Shown piece by piece: positions 6,435 to 13,803 of a stretch of 24,586 bases of DNA. A program made the translations under genes and the position numbers. The notes below the pieces were generated by a model, which searched no databases, was not told the origin of the DNA, and worked only from the letters and a program-made list of their open reading frames with translations. This DNA is from a virus. The stretch covers positions 1 through 24,586 of IMG/VR virus record IMGVR_UViG_3300050821_002751; one strand, given 5' to 3'. Within the stretch, counting starts at the first letter, position 1. Each line of letters starts with the position of its first letter.

Positions 6435-6532
6435 TGCCCCTGCCCTGGTATCAGCGAAGGCCGTGGAAATGGGGCGCGGAACTAGTTTTCTGGGGTGCGG
6501 GAATTGTAATCAATCTATTTCGAAAGAACTAA
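6434..6532 (+). CDS. 32-aa putative membrane micro-protein
   Basis: A GTG start overlaps the preceding stop (TAGTG), implying translational coupling. The product has a basic N-terminus (WYQRRPWKW), one hydrophobic span (GAELVFWGAGIVINLF) and a basic end RKN. It lies in a gap otherwise left empty. It could be a small membrane effector or just a chance frame. Confidence 0.35.
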   Translation: MPLPWYQRRPWKWGAELVFWGAGIVINLFRKN

Positions 6533-6533
6533 A

Positions 6534-6752
6534 ATGACCTATGGCTCAGGAACTCGAAGTTATAACCGCTCTGCCGAGAAACGGGAAGCAGATAAGAAGC
6601 GTAAGCTAGCGACTGAACAGTTCCAAGCGAAACCTGATTCGGTGATCGTCGGTCCAATCTGTAACTGCCGAAGTTTCCGCTTTCCCCATTTTCTTCCCAG
6701 CCATAACTCGCTCAGATCAAAGCACGATTGGCGAAGTTGGAAAGATAGATAA
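6534..6752 (+). CDS. Small protein with CxC/His C-terminal motif
   Basis: 72 aa from ATG 6534, two nt after the previous stop. The N-terminus is basic and helical (SAEKREADKKRKLATEQF). The C-terminus ICNCRSFRFPHFLPSHNSLR then DWRSWKDR combines C-x-C with two His. I associate this arrangement with small phage proteins of unknown role, and it could bind zinc. No function proposed. Confidence 0.5.
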   Translation: MTYGSGTRSYNRSAEKREADKKRKLATEQFQAKPDSVIVGPICNCRSFRFPHFLPSHNSLRSKHDWRSWKDR

Positions 6753-6753
6753 C

Positions 6754-7452
6754 ATGGCCTACTACCCAGCATCCATGCTCATGCCTGACATGGCTCCTAC
6801 CACGGACGGCATCCTAAATTCTTACTCGCCTACGTCTGTACTGTCGAAACTAGGAACTACCGTGATGTACATTGTCAGGCATGGGGAAGTAGACAACGAC
6901 AAGCAACACGTAGTCCGTGGACTAATCAACCAATCCCTAAATGACAAAGGGAAAAAAGATGCCAAAAAGATTGCAGATTATTTTAAGGATATTGATGTGG
7001 GGGGCGTGGCTACGGATGATCTTAACCGTACCCGCGAAACGGCTCTACCGATTGCCATAGAAAAAGACGAAGAACTAGAAATGAACCCCTACTTACGTTC
7101 CTGGCATTTGGGCACTGAAATTGAGGACCATCCCATCGAAGAAGTAGATGCCGACATCCTTGATTTTAAGAACCATCCTGATAAACTCCCGGTCGGAGGG
7201 GAATCCTACGGCGAGTTTTATGATGAATGCATCGAGGCATTCAATAAATACCTCGAACGCTCCATGAGTGGAAAGCCGTGGGTGGTAGTGACGCATGGGA
7301 GTTTTATTCAGGCCATCTTTGCACATCTCGGGGAGAAGATCGACCAGAGCTACGCGGCTATACCCATTGGTCCCGCAGGGATCATCGCCATTGTCTTAGG
7401 CCGAGACGGCTTCAAGCCGAAAATCCTAGAAGGCTCGAACGTAGGCGAATGA
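6754..7452 (+). CDS. Histidine phosphatase family protein (phosphoglycerate mutase-like)
   Basis: 232 aa. After a 36-residue N-terminal extension comes MYIVRHGEVDND (about 38-49), the RHG signature whose His is phosphorylated during catalysis. TDDLNRTRETA (about 87-97) holds the conserved Arg, and VVTHGSFIQAI (about 177-187) the second catalytic His. A conserved-looking Glu/His region (SWHLGTEIEDHP) lies between. The fold dephosphorylates small phosphoesters such as sugar phosphates, nucleotides or phosphoglycerate; the substrate here is unknown. Within a sugar-transfer cassette it may act on a phosphorylated sugar or nucleotide. An ATG at about 6865 just before YIVRHG could be an alternative start. 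Confidence 0.75.
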   Translation: MAYYPASMLMPDMAPTTDGILNSYSPTSVLSKLGTTVMYIVRHGEVDNDKQHVVRGLINQSLNDKGKKDAKKIADYFKDIDVGGVATDDLNRTRETALPIAIEKDEELEMNPYLRSWHLGTEIEDHPIEEVDADILDFKNHPDKLPVGGESYGEFYDECIEAFNKYLERSMSGKPWVVVTHGSFIQAIFAHLGEKIDQSYAAIPIGPAGIIAIVLGRDGFKPKILEGSNVGE

Positions 7453-7467
7453 CGGGGCACATCCCAA

Positions 7468-7497
7468 GTACATTAAATGTACCCCATCAAACGGGGT
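7468..7497. repeat. Palindrome and overlapping hairpin between convergent genes
   Basis: GTACATT-A-AATGTAC (7468-7482) is a perfect 7-bp inverted repeat with one central base. It overlaps a second hairpin ACCCC (7481-7485) / GGGGT (7493-7497). No strong T-tract follows on either side, so it is a weak bidirectional terminator candidate for the histidine phosphatase gene and the convergent minus-strand gene, or an operator. Confidence 0.4.
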
Positions 7498-7536
7498 TCC
7501 GCATCCGAACCTAGTTTACACAGCCTAAAGATTCTG

Positions 7537-7884
7537 TCAAGCTTTTTTCTTCATGAATCCCGGCAACTCCCCCCGATCCATGCGTGCCTTGGCCACGGCT
7601 TTACTCGCGATGCTGCGGCTGCGGGCCGTGAGTGCATCCTTCTGCCGCTGTATCGCTTGGGATACTTTCGGCGGAAGAATTAATCTTTTGACGCCATCTT
7701 TATCCACGAACTTGATGACAATGTTGTCACCCTTCTCATCGCGAATGGTTTGGATGATGAAGGTTTCAGTCTCGCCTGTCATGGCTGCGTTCTCTATGGT
7801 TGTAGGTTTGGTTTCGAGGTTGTTCCCTCCCTGTAGTCCACTGTACTGCTTGTCGAACTTTGAGATAGTGTGATCGTTTTCCAT
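7537..7884 (-). CDS. Minus-strand conserved-looking phage protein
   Basis: 115 aa from ATG 7884, chosen because GGAGGAG lies just upstream; an earlier ATG at 7899 is possible. The middle reads FIIQTIRDEKGDNIVIKFVD then GVKRLILPPKVSQAIQRQKD, a beta-rich part followed by a long basic helix (ALTARSRSIASKAVAKARM) and the end GELPGFMKKKA. The pattern suggests a small nucleic-acid-binding protein, but I know no named family. It runs against all neighbours, like a moron gene with its own expression. The plus-strand frame opposite is its shadow. Confidence 0.6.
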   Translation of the reverse strand: MENDHTISKFDKQYSGLQGGNNLETKPTTIENAAMTGETETFIIQTIRDEKGDNIVIKFVDKDGVKRLILPPKVSQAIQRQKDALTARSRSIASKAVAKARMDRGELPGFMKKKA

Positions 7885-7940
7885 AACTCCTCCATACACC
7901 TATTTTCTCATGTCAGTTTTTGGTAGACTCAGTTTTCGGG

Positions 7941-7946
7941 TATAAA
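7941..7946 (+). promoter_or_regulatory. Possible -10 element in divergent gap
   Basis: GGGTATAAAT in the gap between the minus-strand gene and the next plus-strand gene resembles an extended -10. The matching -35 (TTTGGT, 16 nt upstream) is poor. It would restart transcription after the minus-strand insertion. Confidence 0.25.
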
Positions 7947-7997
7947 TGGCGATTAGTGGACAACTAAGCCTACTGCTATGAATGCGAAATATTTTTC

Positions 7998-8594
7998 TTG
8001 ACAAAAATAAAAGAGGCCAGCGACTACACCCCACTTCCGCCCCTAGATGAGCGCTTTAGCCCCAATTGTTTCGCATGGCTAACTCCCAACAAAGTAGAAC
8101 CACTCCACGTCAAAGAACAACTCCCCGCAGGCGACCGCGAGCACCTAATGCAACTGTGGGAAAAGACCGACAAGCAGATTCAGGATCAGCGCTACGAAGA
8201 TCAGGATGACTTCAAAAACAAAGAGCGCCAGATGGGCAAGATCATACACTCCGGCGAACTAGTGCGGCGCATTCAAAAACTGAATCGGGATTTGATTGTG
8301 GAAGATAGCAATGCCGTCAAGGGGTGTGCTGGTTTCTACTTGATGCGCAATGGGGAAAAGACGTGGACCAATGCGAGTTTTAAAAAGGGTTGGGTCAGTG
8401 AATTTAGCATCATTCACACCGACGCTGCCGACCTTCCCGTGCGAGTGGATTACGGTTGGAGAACAGTCCTAGTTCGACTGCTAAAGTTTGGGGCAATCAC
8501 TTGGCAGCAGGTTCTTGATACCTTTGGCGATGTGCATTTTTCCGATACCCGGGGCCGCCATTGGAATTTGAATGTGGCAGGTTTCCGCGTATAA
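7998..8594 (+). CDS. Hypothetical phage protein
   Basis: 198 aa from TTG 7998; no ATG is available near the frame's upstream end and no clear ribosome-binding site is seen. The N-terminal half is charged (LMQLWEKTDKQIQDQR). The C-terminal half has VRVDYGWRTVLVRLLKFGAI then TWQQVLDTFGDVH, which I recall from uncharacterised phage proteins. No catalytic motif visible. It lies directly upstream of the fused glycosyltransferase gene, with a short gap. Confidence 0.5.
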   Translation: MTKIKEASDYTPLPPLDERFSPNCFAWLTPNKVEPLHVKEQLPAGDREHLMQLWEKTDKQIQDQRYEDQDDFKNKERQMGKIIHSGELVRRIQKLNRDLIVEDSNAVKGCAGFYLMRNGEKTWTNASFKKGWVSEFSIIHTDAADLPVRVDYGWRTVLVRLLKFGAITWQQVLDTFGDVHFSDTRGRHWNLNVAGFRV

Positions 8595-8601
8595 TTCCCG
8601 C

Positions 8602-9954
8602 ATGAAATATTCACTCGTAACAATCAGACCACAGGGCTTTGCTCATTCCAACGGTTTTCGTGAACTACAAGAATCGGTGGGTTGGGCCTTGGCTGCACTC
8701 GGCCATGAATCGAACATCACCGAGAACGCATTTGCAAATGAAGGCCAGAACATTGTGTTCGGAGCAGAACTTGTATCTCCCGATTCAACGCTCCCGCCGA
8801 ATACGATCATTTATAATATCGAGCAAGACAGCCACCCCGCGTTTCATCATGTACTACGACTAGGCAGGAAAGCAGCGAGTGTGTGGGAATATTCCGCCGC
8901 CAACTTGCCACACTGGAAAGAATGCGACGTAGAAGCGGTTCACGTCCCGTTCGGATACACTCCAAATCTTACGAGGATTCCCAAGGCCGACAATCAAGGT
9001 ATCGACGTGTTCTTCTCGGGCTGGTTAACTGATCGACGTAAGAAGATTCTCGATGAACTGCGTAGTCATGGATTAAATGTCGTAGCCGTGGATAATGTTT
9101 ATGCAGGAAGCCGGGACAACTTGATTTCCCGTGCTAAGGTATGTCTCAACATCATGCACGACGGACGCACCCATACCAACATTCAGCGCCTATCGTTCTG
9201 GATGGCGAACTCCAAGTGCATCGTAAGCGAGATTGCCTCCGATCAAAAAGATTACCCATGGCTAGAGGGTTCAATTATAAATTGTGCTTACGGTTATATC
9301 GTGGAAATGGTTAGGCATTGCGTAAAGGACATACTGTTTTGCTCAGTTCTAGAAGGAGGCGCTTTCAATGTCATACGGAAACAAGATTATGTCGCTACCA
9401 TCGCCCGTGCCCTCGAATTCTCACCTAAACCCAACCCCATCCTTGAACGCTATGAGCGGGGCTGCCGCGAAGGTGACATGAAAGAATACCTTCCATGGCT
9501 GCGGGCCAATGCTCGCGGTATGTGTTTAGAGATAGGCACTAGGGATGGTGCAAGCACTTCGGCAATCCTACTAGGACTAGAGCGTAACTGCGGTGTTCTA
9601 ACCTCGGTAGACATTAAGCCATGCGTATTATGGAAGCACGATTTGTGGGAGTTCGTGCTGTCGGATAGTAAGCAACTCCAGTTTTTTAACGAGTTTGATT
9701 TCATTTTGATCGACGGCGATCATACCCGTGAAGGATTCCTAACCGACCTACACAACTGTTACCGCTGGGCCAAGAACGGGGCCATGATAGCCGTTCACGA
9801 CGTTTCGCCGCCGATGACCTACGAACAATATGGCGGAGATTTCCCGTCCTTCGCGGTAGGCCAAGAATTTGATAAGTTCTGCGGGGAAAAATCCCTGACA
9901 TCTTTTTATCTCCCGGGGGTGCAAGGCATGGGCGTGTTGGTGGTGAAAAAATGA
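8602..9954 (+). CDS. Glycosyltransferase (GT-B, CgeB-like) fused to class I SAM methyltransferase
   Basis: 450 aa from ATG 8602; the frame is open 30 nt further up, but that part overlaps the previous gene. Residues about 1-285 resemble CgeB-like GT-B enzymes: VHVPFGYTPN, GIDVFFSGWLTDRRKKIL, LISRAKVCLNIMHDGRTHTN and RLSFWMANSKCIVSE. Residues about 300-450 are a methyltransferase of the Methyltransf_24 type: CLEIGTRDGASTSAILLGLE (SAM-binding loop), LTSVDIKP (acidic end of strand 2), FDFILIDGDHTREGF and GAMIAVHDVSPP. One protein could therefore add a sugar and methylate it, making an O-methylated glycan. The acceptor is unknown. Confidence 0.7.
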   Translation: MKYSLVTIRPQGFAHSNGFRELQESVGWALAALGHESNITENAFANEGQNIVFGAELVSPDSTLPPNTIIYNIEQDSHPAFHHVLRLGRKAASVWEYSAANLPHWKECDVEAVHVPFGYTPNLTRIPKADNQGIDVFFSGWLTDRRKKILDELRSHGLNVVAVDNVYAGSRDNLISRAKVCLNIMHDGRTHTNIQRLSFWMANSKCIVSEIASDQKDYPWLEGSIINCAYGYIVEMVRHCVKDILFCSVLEGGAFNVIRKQDYVATIARALEFSPKPNPILERYERGCREGDMKEYLPWLRANARGMCLEIGTRDGASTSAILLGLERNCGVLTSVDIKPCVLWKHDLWEFVLSDSKQLQFFNEFDFILIDGDHTREGFLTDLHNCYRWAKNGAMIAVHDVSPPMTYEQYGGDFPSFAVGQEFDKFCGEKSLTSFYLPGVQGMGVLVVKK

Positions 9955-10160
9955 ATGCAGCCGAAGAATTTTGGTACCAAGGACACTACGAAGAATATAG
10001 GCACTTGCCGTGGCTACACGACCGCAATACCATTGCCCTAATGCCATGGAAGGTGATTGAGATTGTGCCATTTGGCTACATCGTTTTTCTTTCTGCGGGA
10101 GGAACCGAGTTTAAGATGCTGAACAAACCAGCCGTTTGTATAGGGGACATCATATCGTGA
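9951..10160 (+). CDS. Small hypothetical protein
   Basis: 69 aa, starting at an ATG that overlaps the preceding TGA (ATGA) and ending on a TGA that overlaps the GTG of the epimerase gene. The N-terminus is aromatic and acidic (EEFWYQGHYEEYRHLPWL); the C-terminal part has beta-like sequence (VIEIVPFGYIVFLSAGG). No family recognised. Both overlaps make it a genuine member of the transcription unit. Confidence 0.5.
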   Translation: MNAAEEFWYQGHYEEYRHLPWLHDRNTIALMPWKVIEIVPFGYIVFLSAGGTEFKMLNKPAVCIGDIIS

Positions 10161-11194
10161 TTCGTTCACTGGTAACCGGGGGCGCGGGCTTCCTTGGCTC
10201 ACACATCGTCGATACCCTAGTCGAATTGGGCCACGACGTTCTAGTGCTCGATGACCTATCGGGCGGATACGCAGACAACGTGAACCCAGCCGCGACCCTG
10301 TTGCGTGGTTCTATTACTGACCTATCCGTACTAGGCGAGATATTCGTATCCCACCAGATCGACTACATATACCACATAGCTGCTTACGCATCGGAGGGCT
10401 TAAGCCACTTCATTCGTCGTTTCAACTATACGAATAACGTTATAGGCTCGATCAACCTGATTAATGCAGCCGTAAATCATGGCGGGGTGAAGTGTTTCGT
10501 GTACACATCTTCGATGGCCGTTTATGGTACTAACCAAGTTCCGTTCCTAGAATCTGAAACACCACGCCCCGAGGATTCATATGGTATAGCTAAACTTGCC
10601 GTAGAAATGGATCTAAAGGCCGCGCATCGCATGTTTGGGTTGGATTACATTGTTTTCCGTCCGCATAATGTATATGGAGAACGCCAGAACTTGAGCGATC
10701 CGTACCGCAACGTGATCGGCATTTTCATGAATCAATGCATGAAAGGCGAGCCGCTCACCATCTTTGGGGACGGCACGCAAACTCGGGCATTTAGCTATAT
10801 CTCCGACGTAGCGCCATTAATCGCTAACTCCGTGAACGTTCACGGAGATTACGAAGGTCAAGTCTACCAAAATACATTTAATGTAGGTGCGGATATACCG
10901 TACTCGATCAATAGGCTTGCCGAGGCCGTGCAAAAAGCTATGGGAACAAAGTTGCCCGTGACGCATCTAGACAAGCGAGAAGAGGTCATGCACGCCTTTA
11001 GCGATCACAGGAAGGCCCAGAAAATATTTAATTGCAAGCCAAAGGTCACACTGGAAGACGGTCTAGCCCGCATGGCCGCCTGGGCCAAGAAGCGGGGGCC
11101 GCAAAAAGGTAAGCCGTTTGCTAGTATTGAAATCGAGAGGAACATGCCACCTTCCTGGAGGCAGCTTAGCTGGCATGGGTGCCCGCTGCCCTAA
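10157..11194 (+). CDS. NAD-dependent epimerase/dehydratase (extended SDR, NDP-sugar)
   Basis: 345 aa from GTG 10157, with AGGGGA nine nt upstream and overlap with the previous stop. The NAD(P)-binding motif is VTGGAGFLGSHIVD (about 5-18) and D33-D34 in VLVLDDLSGG would bind the adenine ribose. IAAYAS follows, then the catalytic SSMAVYG (Ser) and SYGIAKLAVE (Tyr-x3-Lys). RPHNVYGERQN and GDGTQTRAFSYISDV are the sugar-nucleotide signatures of the UDP-glucose 4-epimerase/dehydratase group. It would supply or convert an activated sugar for the neighbouring glycosyltransferases. The exact substrate cannot be assigned. Confidence 0.8.
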   Translation: MIRSLVTGGAGFLGSHIVDTLVELGHDVLVLDDLSGGYADNVNPAATLLRGSITDLSVLGEIFVSHQIDYIYHIAAYASEGLSHFIRRFNYTNNVIGSINLINAAVNHGGVKCFVYTSSMAVYGTNQVPFLESETPRPEDSYGIAKLAVEMDLKAAHRMFGLDYIVFRPHNVYGERQNLSDPYRNVIGIFMNQCMKGEPLTIFGDGTQTRAFSYISDVAPLIANSVNVHGDYEGQVYQNTFNVGADIPYSINRLAEAVQKAMGTKLPVTHLDKREEVMHAFSDHRKAQKIFNCKPKVTLEDGLARMAAWAKKRGPQKGKPFASIEIERNMPPSWRQLSWHGCPLP

Positions 11195-11829
11195 TGGCCA
11201 TCGCAGGCAACGTAACCGCCGAATCGTCAGTCTACGACCAAGAAACCACTGCCAAAATCGCTGATTGGATTATTGAGTCTATGCATGGAACCTCCTACGA
11301 AAACGCTAGGTTTTTCTTCAACAAGTTCGCCAATGAAATTTCCCCCGAAGACGCGACCGTAGTCGAGTTTGGTTCGCAAGACATCAACGGCTCGGTGCGC
11401 GAAGTCATCCCACCCTACGTCAAATTTGTCGGCATCGACTGCTTCCCGGGAAAGCATGTAGACCTTGTAACTAGTGATCCCTACAAGGTGGATCTACCCA
11501 ACGAATATGCCGACATCGTAGTCTCTTCTTCTACCATGGAGCATGTGGAATTCTTCTGGCTGCTATTCATGGAGATGATTCGGGTAGTCAAGAAGGGCGG
11601 CCTGATCTACATCCAAGCTCCAAGTTCAGGGCCATACCATCCCTGTCCGGTAGACTGCTGGCGGTTCTACCCTGGGTCTGGACTAGCTCTAGAGAAGTGG
11701 TCGGCACGCATGGGAGACCCGGTGAAGCTGATCTACAGCCATATCAGCGAATATGAGTTCAAGGTAGGAGAAGAAGTTATCAGCGGTGATCAGTGGAAGG
11801 ATTGGATTGTAGTGTTCAAGAAGATATGA
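11194..11829 (+). CDS. Class I SAM-dependent methyltransferase
   Basis: 211 aa. ATG 11194 overlaps the epimerase stop (TAATG). The SAM site is VVEFGSQDINGSVRE (about 49-63), a degenerate motif I with one Gly replaced, followed by VGIDCFPGKHVDLV. YADIVVSSSTMEHVEFFW (about 104-121) is motif IV/post-IV of the Methyltransf_11 group, and VVKKGGLIYIQAPS is motif VI. Such enzymes in glycan clusters methylate sugars or small acceptors. The next gene starts inside its stop codon (ATGA). Confidence 0.7.
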   Translation: MAIAGNVTAESSVYDQETTAKIADWIIESMHGTSYENARFFFNKFANEISPEDATVVEFGSQDINGSVREVIPPYVKFVGIDCFPGKHVDLVTSDPYKVDLPNEYADIVVSSSTMEHVEFFWLLFMEMIRVVKKGGLIYIQAPSSGPYHPCPVDCWRFYPGSGLALEKWSARMGDPVKLIYSHISEYEFKVGEEVISGDQWKDWIVVFKKI

Positions 11830-12710
11830 AGATTCTTTTTCTCTCTAATGGAGATAAGCCCGATTACCAGCAAGATACGGTGCTCCATGGCCTTAAAATG
11901 CTCATGGGCGACGATATTATCGACTACCGTAGATCGTGGTATATGTACGCCGATTCCTTTGGTGAGGGCAAGGCCAATCTAAAAGAGTTGTACGGTCGTG
12001 GTTTTACGCTCTATGGGTTATTGCCATCCGACGCGGGAGTTGATCGTACCGACATCGTAGAAAAAATCAAAGCGAAATTTTTTGATTACATCATATATGG
12101 TGGAATCCAACGGAATCAAGCTTTTTATGGCGGCGTGATAGAAACCTATCCCCCTTCGCGTGTCATTTTTATCGACGGAGAAGACTGCCCCCAGGCGCTT
12201 AATATCTACAAGTTTGGGACGTATTTCAAGCGCGAATTGCTTGGTGATGCCTACGACTTCTTGCCTATCCACTTTGGGATACCAAAAGAGAAGATCGTTA
12301 CAGGAATACCGGCCAAGACTAGGTTTATGGCAGAATACGATCCACTTGTCAATCGCACCTATTTATATGATGACGAAGAGGCGTACTACAAGTCATATCG
12401 GGACAGCTTTTTTGGTTGCACCATGAAAAAGTCTGGCTGGGAGTGTATGCGTCATGCGGAGATATTAAGCCAAGCCTGCCTGCCGTACTTCAGAGTTCTC
12501 GATGGTGCCCCCTATACCGTGATGCATCGCCTGCCGCGAAAGGAACTGCTGTTGGTCATGAACTTAATCGAGTACGGTGCTGCGGGATGCGAGACCGCCA
12601 AAGATTTCTACTACAGGGTTATCGAATCGGTAATGCGGCACGTTCGGGAAAATCTCACCACGGAATCTGTGGCGAAATATGTTCTTGATACCGTTGCGGC
12701 CATCAAATAG
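11826..12710 (+). CDS. Putative GT-B-like protein of unknown specificity
   Basis: 294 aa, starting ATG 11826 overlapping the methyltransferase stop. MKILFLSNGDKPDYQQDTV is a first GT-B-type strand and loop. RVIFIDGEDCPQALN and YFKRELL-x8-LPIHFGIP resemble spacer regions of CgeB-like sugar transferases. The C-terminal part SYRDSFFGCTMKKSGWECMR then HAEILSQACLPYFRVLDGAPY fits the donor-side helix/loop of these enzymes (conserved HAE-IL-x-GC-P-F pattern). Assignment is by pattern only; it could be a non-catalytic relative. The operon context supports a sugar-transfer role. Confidence 0.5.
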   Translation: MKILFLSNGDKPDYQQDTVLHGLKMLMGDDIIDYRRSWYMYADSFGEGKANLKELYGRGFTLYGLLPSDAGVDRTDIVEKIKAKFFDYIIYGGIQRNQAFYGGVIETYPPSRVIFIDGEDCPQALNIYKFGTYFKRELLGDAYDFLPIHFGIPKEKIVTGIPAKTRFMAEYDPLVNRTYLYDDEEAYYKSYRDSFFGCTMKKSGWECMRHAEILSQACLPYFRVLDGAPYTVMHRLPRKELLLVMNLIEYGAAGCETAKDFYYRVIESVMRHVRENLTTESVAKYVLDTVAAIK

Positions 12711-12720
12711 AATCGGGCCA

Positions 12721-13329
12721 ATGAAACGCGGAAATATCAGATTTATCTGCAAACATTGTGGCAAAGAATCGCTTGTATTCCCGGCAGACGTTCGCAAGGG
12801 CGGCGGTGTTTTCTGTAGTTTTGCTTGCCGAGTTGCCTACAAAAAAGAGCATGGGGTTCCGTTCGATAGAAAGAAATGGCATGATGCTTGGTACCAAGAG
12901 CACAAGGAGCACGTCAAGGCACGAGATGCGACTAGAAAGGCTGCCGACCCCGAGGCGTGGAAGGCAAAGAAAAATGCATCGCAGCGACGTAGGCGTGCGG
13001 CTAATCCAGAACCCTTTAGGGAAGCAGCTAGGAGACATAAAATGAAAAACCCAGCCTATCATCGTCCAGGCCATTACAAGAGAAAATACGGAGTTACGGT
13101 TGAATTTGTGAAGGCGGAAGTTGCGGCTCAAGGAAACCGTTGCAAGATTTGCAATGAAGAATTTGTTAAAACTCCACATGTAGACCATGACCACGTTACC
13201 GGAAAGTATCGCTCCATGTTAGATTTTGGCTGCAATCGTGGGCTTGGCTGCTTTAAGGACGATCCTGCGCTTATATTCAAATCCCTACTCTACTTAGTCA
13301 ACCACAAAACTATCCCGACCATCAGCTAG
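12721..13329 (+). CDS. Endonuclease VII-like HNH endonuclease with N-terminal zinc finger
   Basis: 202 aa from ATG 12721. N-terminal zinc finger: FICKHCGKESL-x10-GGVFCSFACRVAYK. A basic linker follows with repeats of the type AADPEAWKAKKN and AANPEPFREAAR. The C-terminal endonuclease VII-type domain holds CKICNEEF, then VDHDHVTGKYR (about 152-162, catalytic His/Asp) and GCNRGLGCFKDDP. The family normally has a second C-x2-C before the Asn (LLC-x2-CN); here it reads MLDFGCN, so one zinc ligand is an Asp. These genes are usually free-standing homing nucleases or junction resolvases. It sits just upstream of a virion gene, typical for a mobile nuclease. Confidence 0.72.
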   Translation: MKRGNIRFICKHCGKESLVFPADVRKGGGVFCSFACRVAYKKEHGVPFDRKKWHDAWYQEHKEHVKARDATRKAADPEAWKAKKNASQRRRRAANPEPFREAARRHKMKNPAYHRPGHYKRKYGVTVEFVKAEVAAQGNRCKICNEEFVKTPHVDHDHVTGKYRSMLDFGCNRGLGCFKDDPALIFKSLLYLVNHKTIPTIS

Positions 13330-13366
13330 GTTGTATTCACTCCTGCTACTTACCTAACATTCAAGT

Positions 13367-13382
13367 TGTCCATTTGTGGACA
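13367..13382 (+). promoter_or_regulatory. Hairpin in the leader of the first virion-protein gene
   Basis: TGTCCA (13367-13372) / TGGACA (13377-13382) form a perfect 6-bp stem with a TTTG loop, five bases before the GGAGG ribosome-binding site of the gene at 13398. It could protect the 5' end of the mRNA or affect translation. No T-tract follows. Confidence 0.35.
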
Positions 13383-13397
13383 TGCAGGAGGCACTAA

Positions 13398-13787
13398 GTG
13401 TCGTCAAACGTTGGAGTTTTAAGTTCTGCGCAATCGTCTACAGTTGGAATTTGGTGCGAAGCAACACTGAATCAAAATATTGCTTTAAGCGCTAATACGG
13501 CGACCACTGTTACTTTCGTAGCCCCCGCTACTGGTAGCGGATCATTTTTCTCTTCGAACACCTACCAGTTGCCCATCGCGGTAACTCTGCTTTCTAACAC
13601 GAACTACAACTCCCCAGCCCCAAACATTCAGCAGTCCAACATCAACTTCTTGAACACGACCAACGTAGCTATTTCTAGCGTGTTCCAAAATAGTTCGGGA
13701 ATCAATGTAACGTTCTATGGCATGGGAAGCGCGAACAACGTCAATACTAACTCGCGGCTACTGTTCGTGTTCAACAACGGGATCTAA
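13398..13787 (+). CDS. Small virion-like protein
   Basis: 129 aa from GTG 13398 with GGAGG about 6 nt upstream. The product is rich in Ser, Thr, Asn and Val and almost free of charge. It has beta-strand-like stretches (ATTVTFVAPATGSGSFF, YQLPIAVTLLSN, SRLLFVFNNGI), the composition of small capsid decoration or tail-associated proteins. It is followed by a similar gene after 16 nt. No family recognised. Confidence 0.5.
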   Translation: MSSNVGVLSSAQSSTVGIWCEATLNQNIALSANTATTVTFVAPATGSGSFFSSNTYQLPIAVTLLSNTNYNSPAPNIQQSNINFLNTTNVAISSVFQNSSGINVTFYGMGSANNVNTNSRLLFVFNNGI

Positions 13788-13803
13788 GTAAAGGAGTTCA
13801 CTT

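Noticed and set aside
7553-7873. 106-aa plus-strand ORF
   Set aside because: Shadow of the minus-strand 115-aa gene, which has a GGAGGAG ribosome-binding site and a more protein-like composition.
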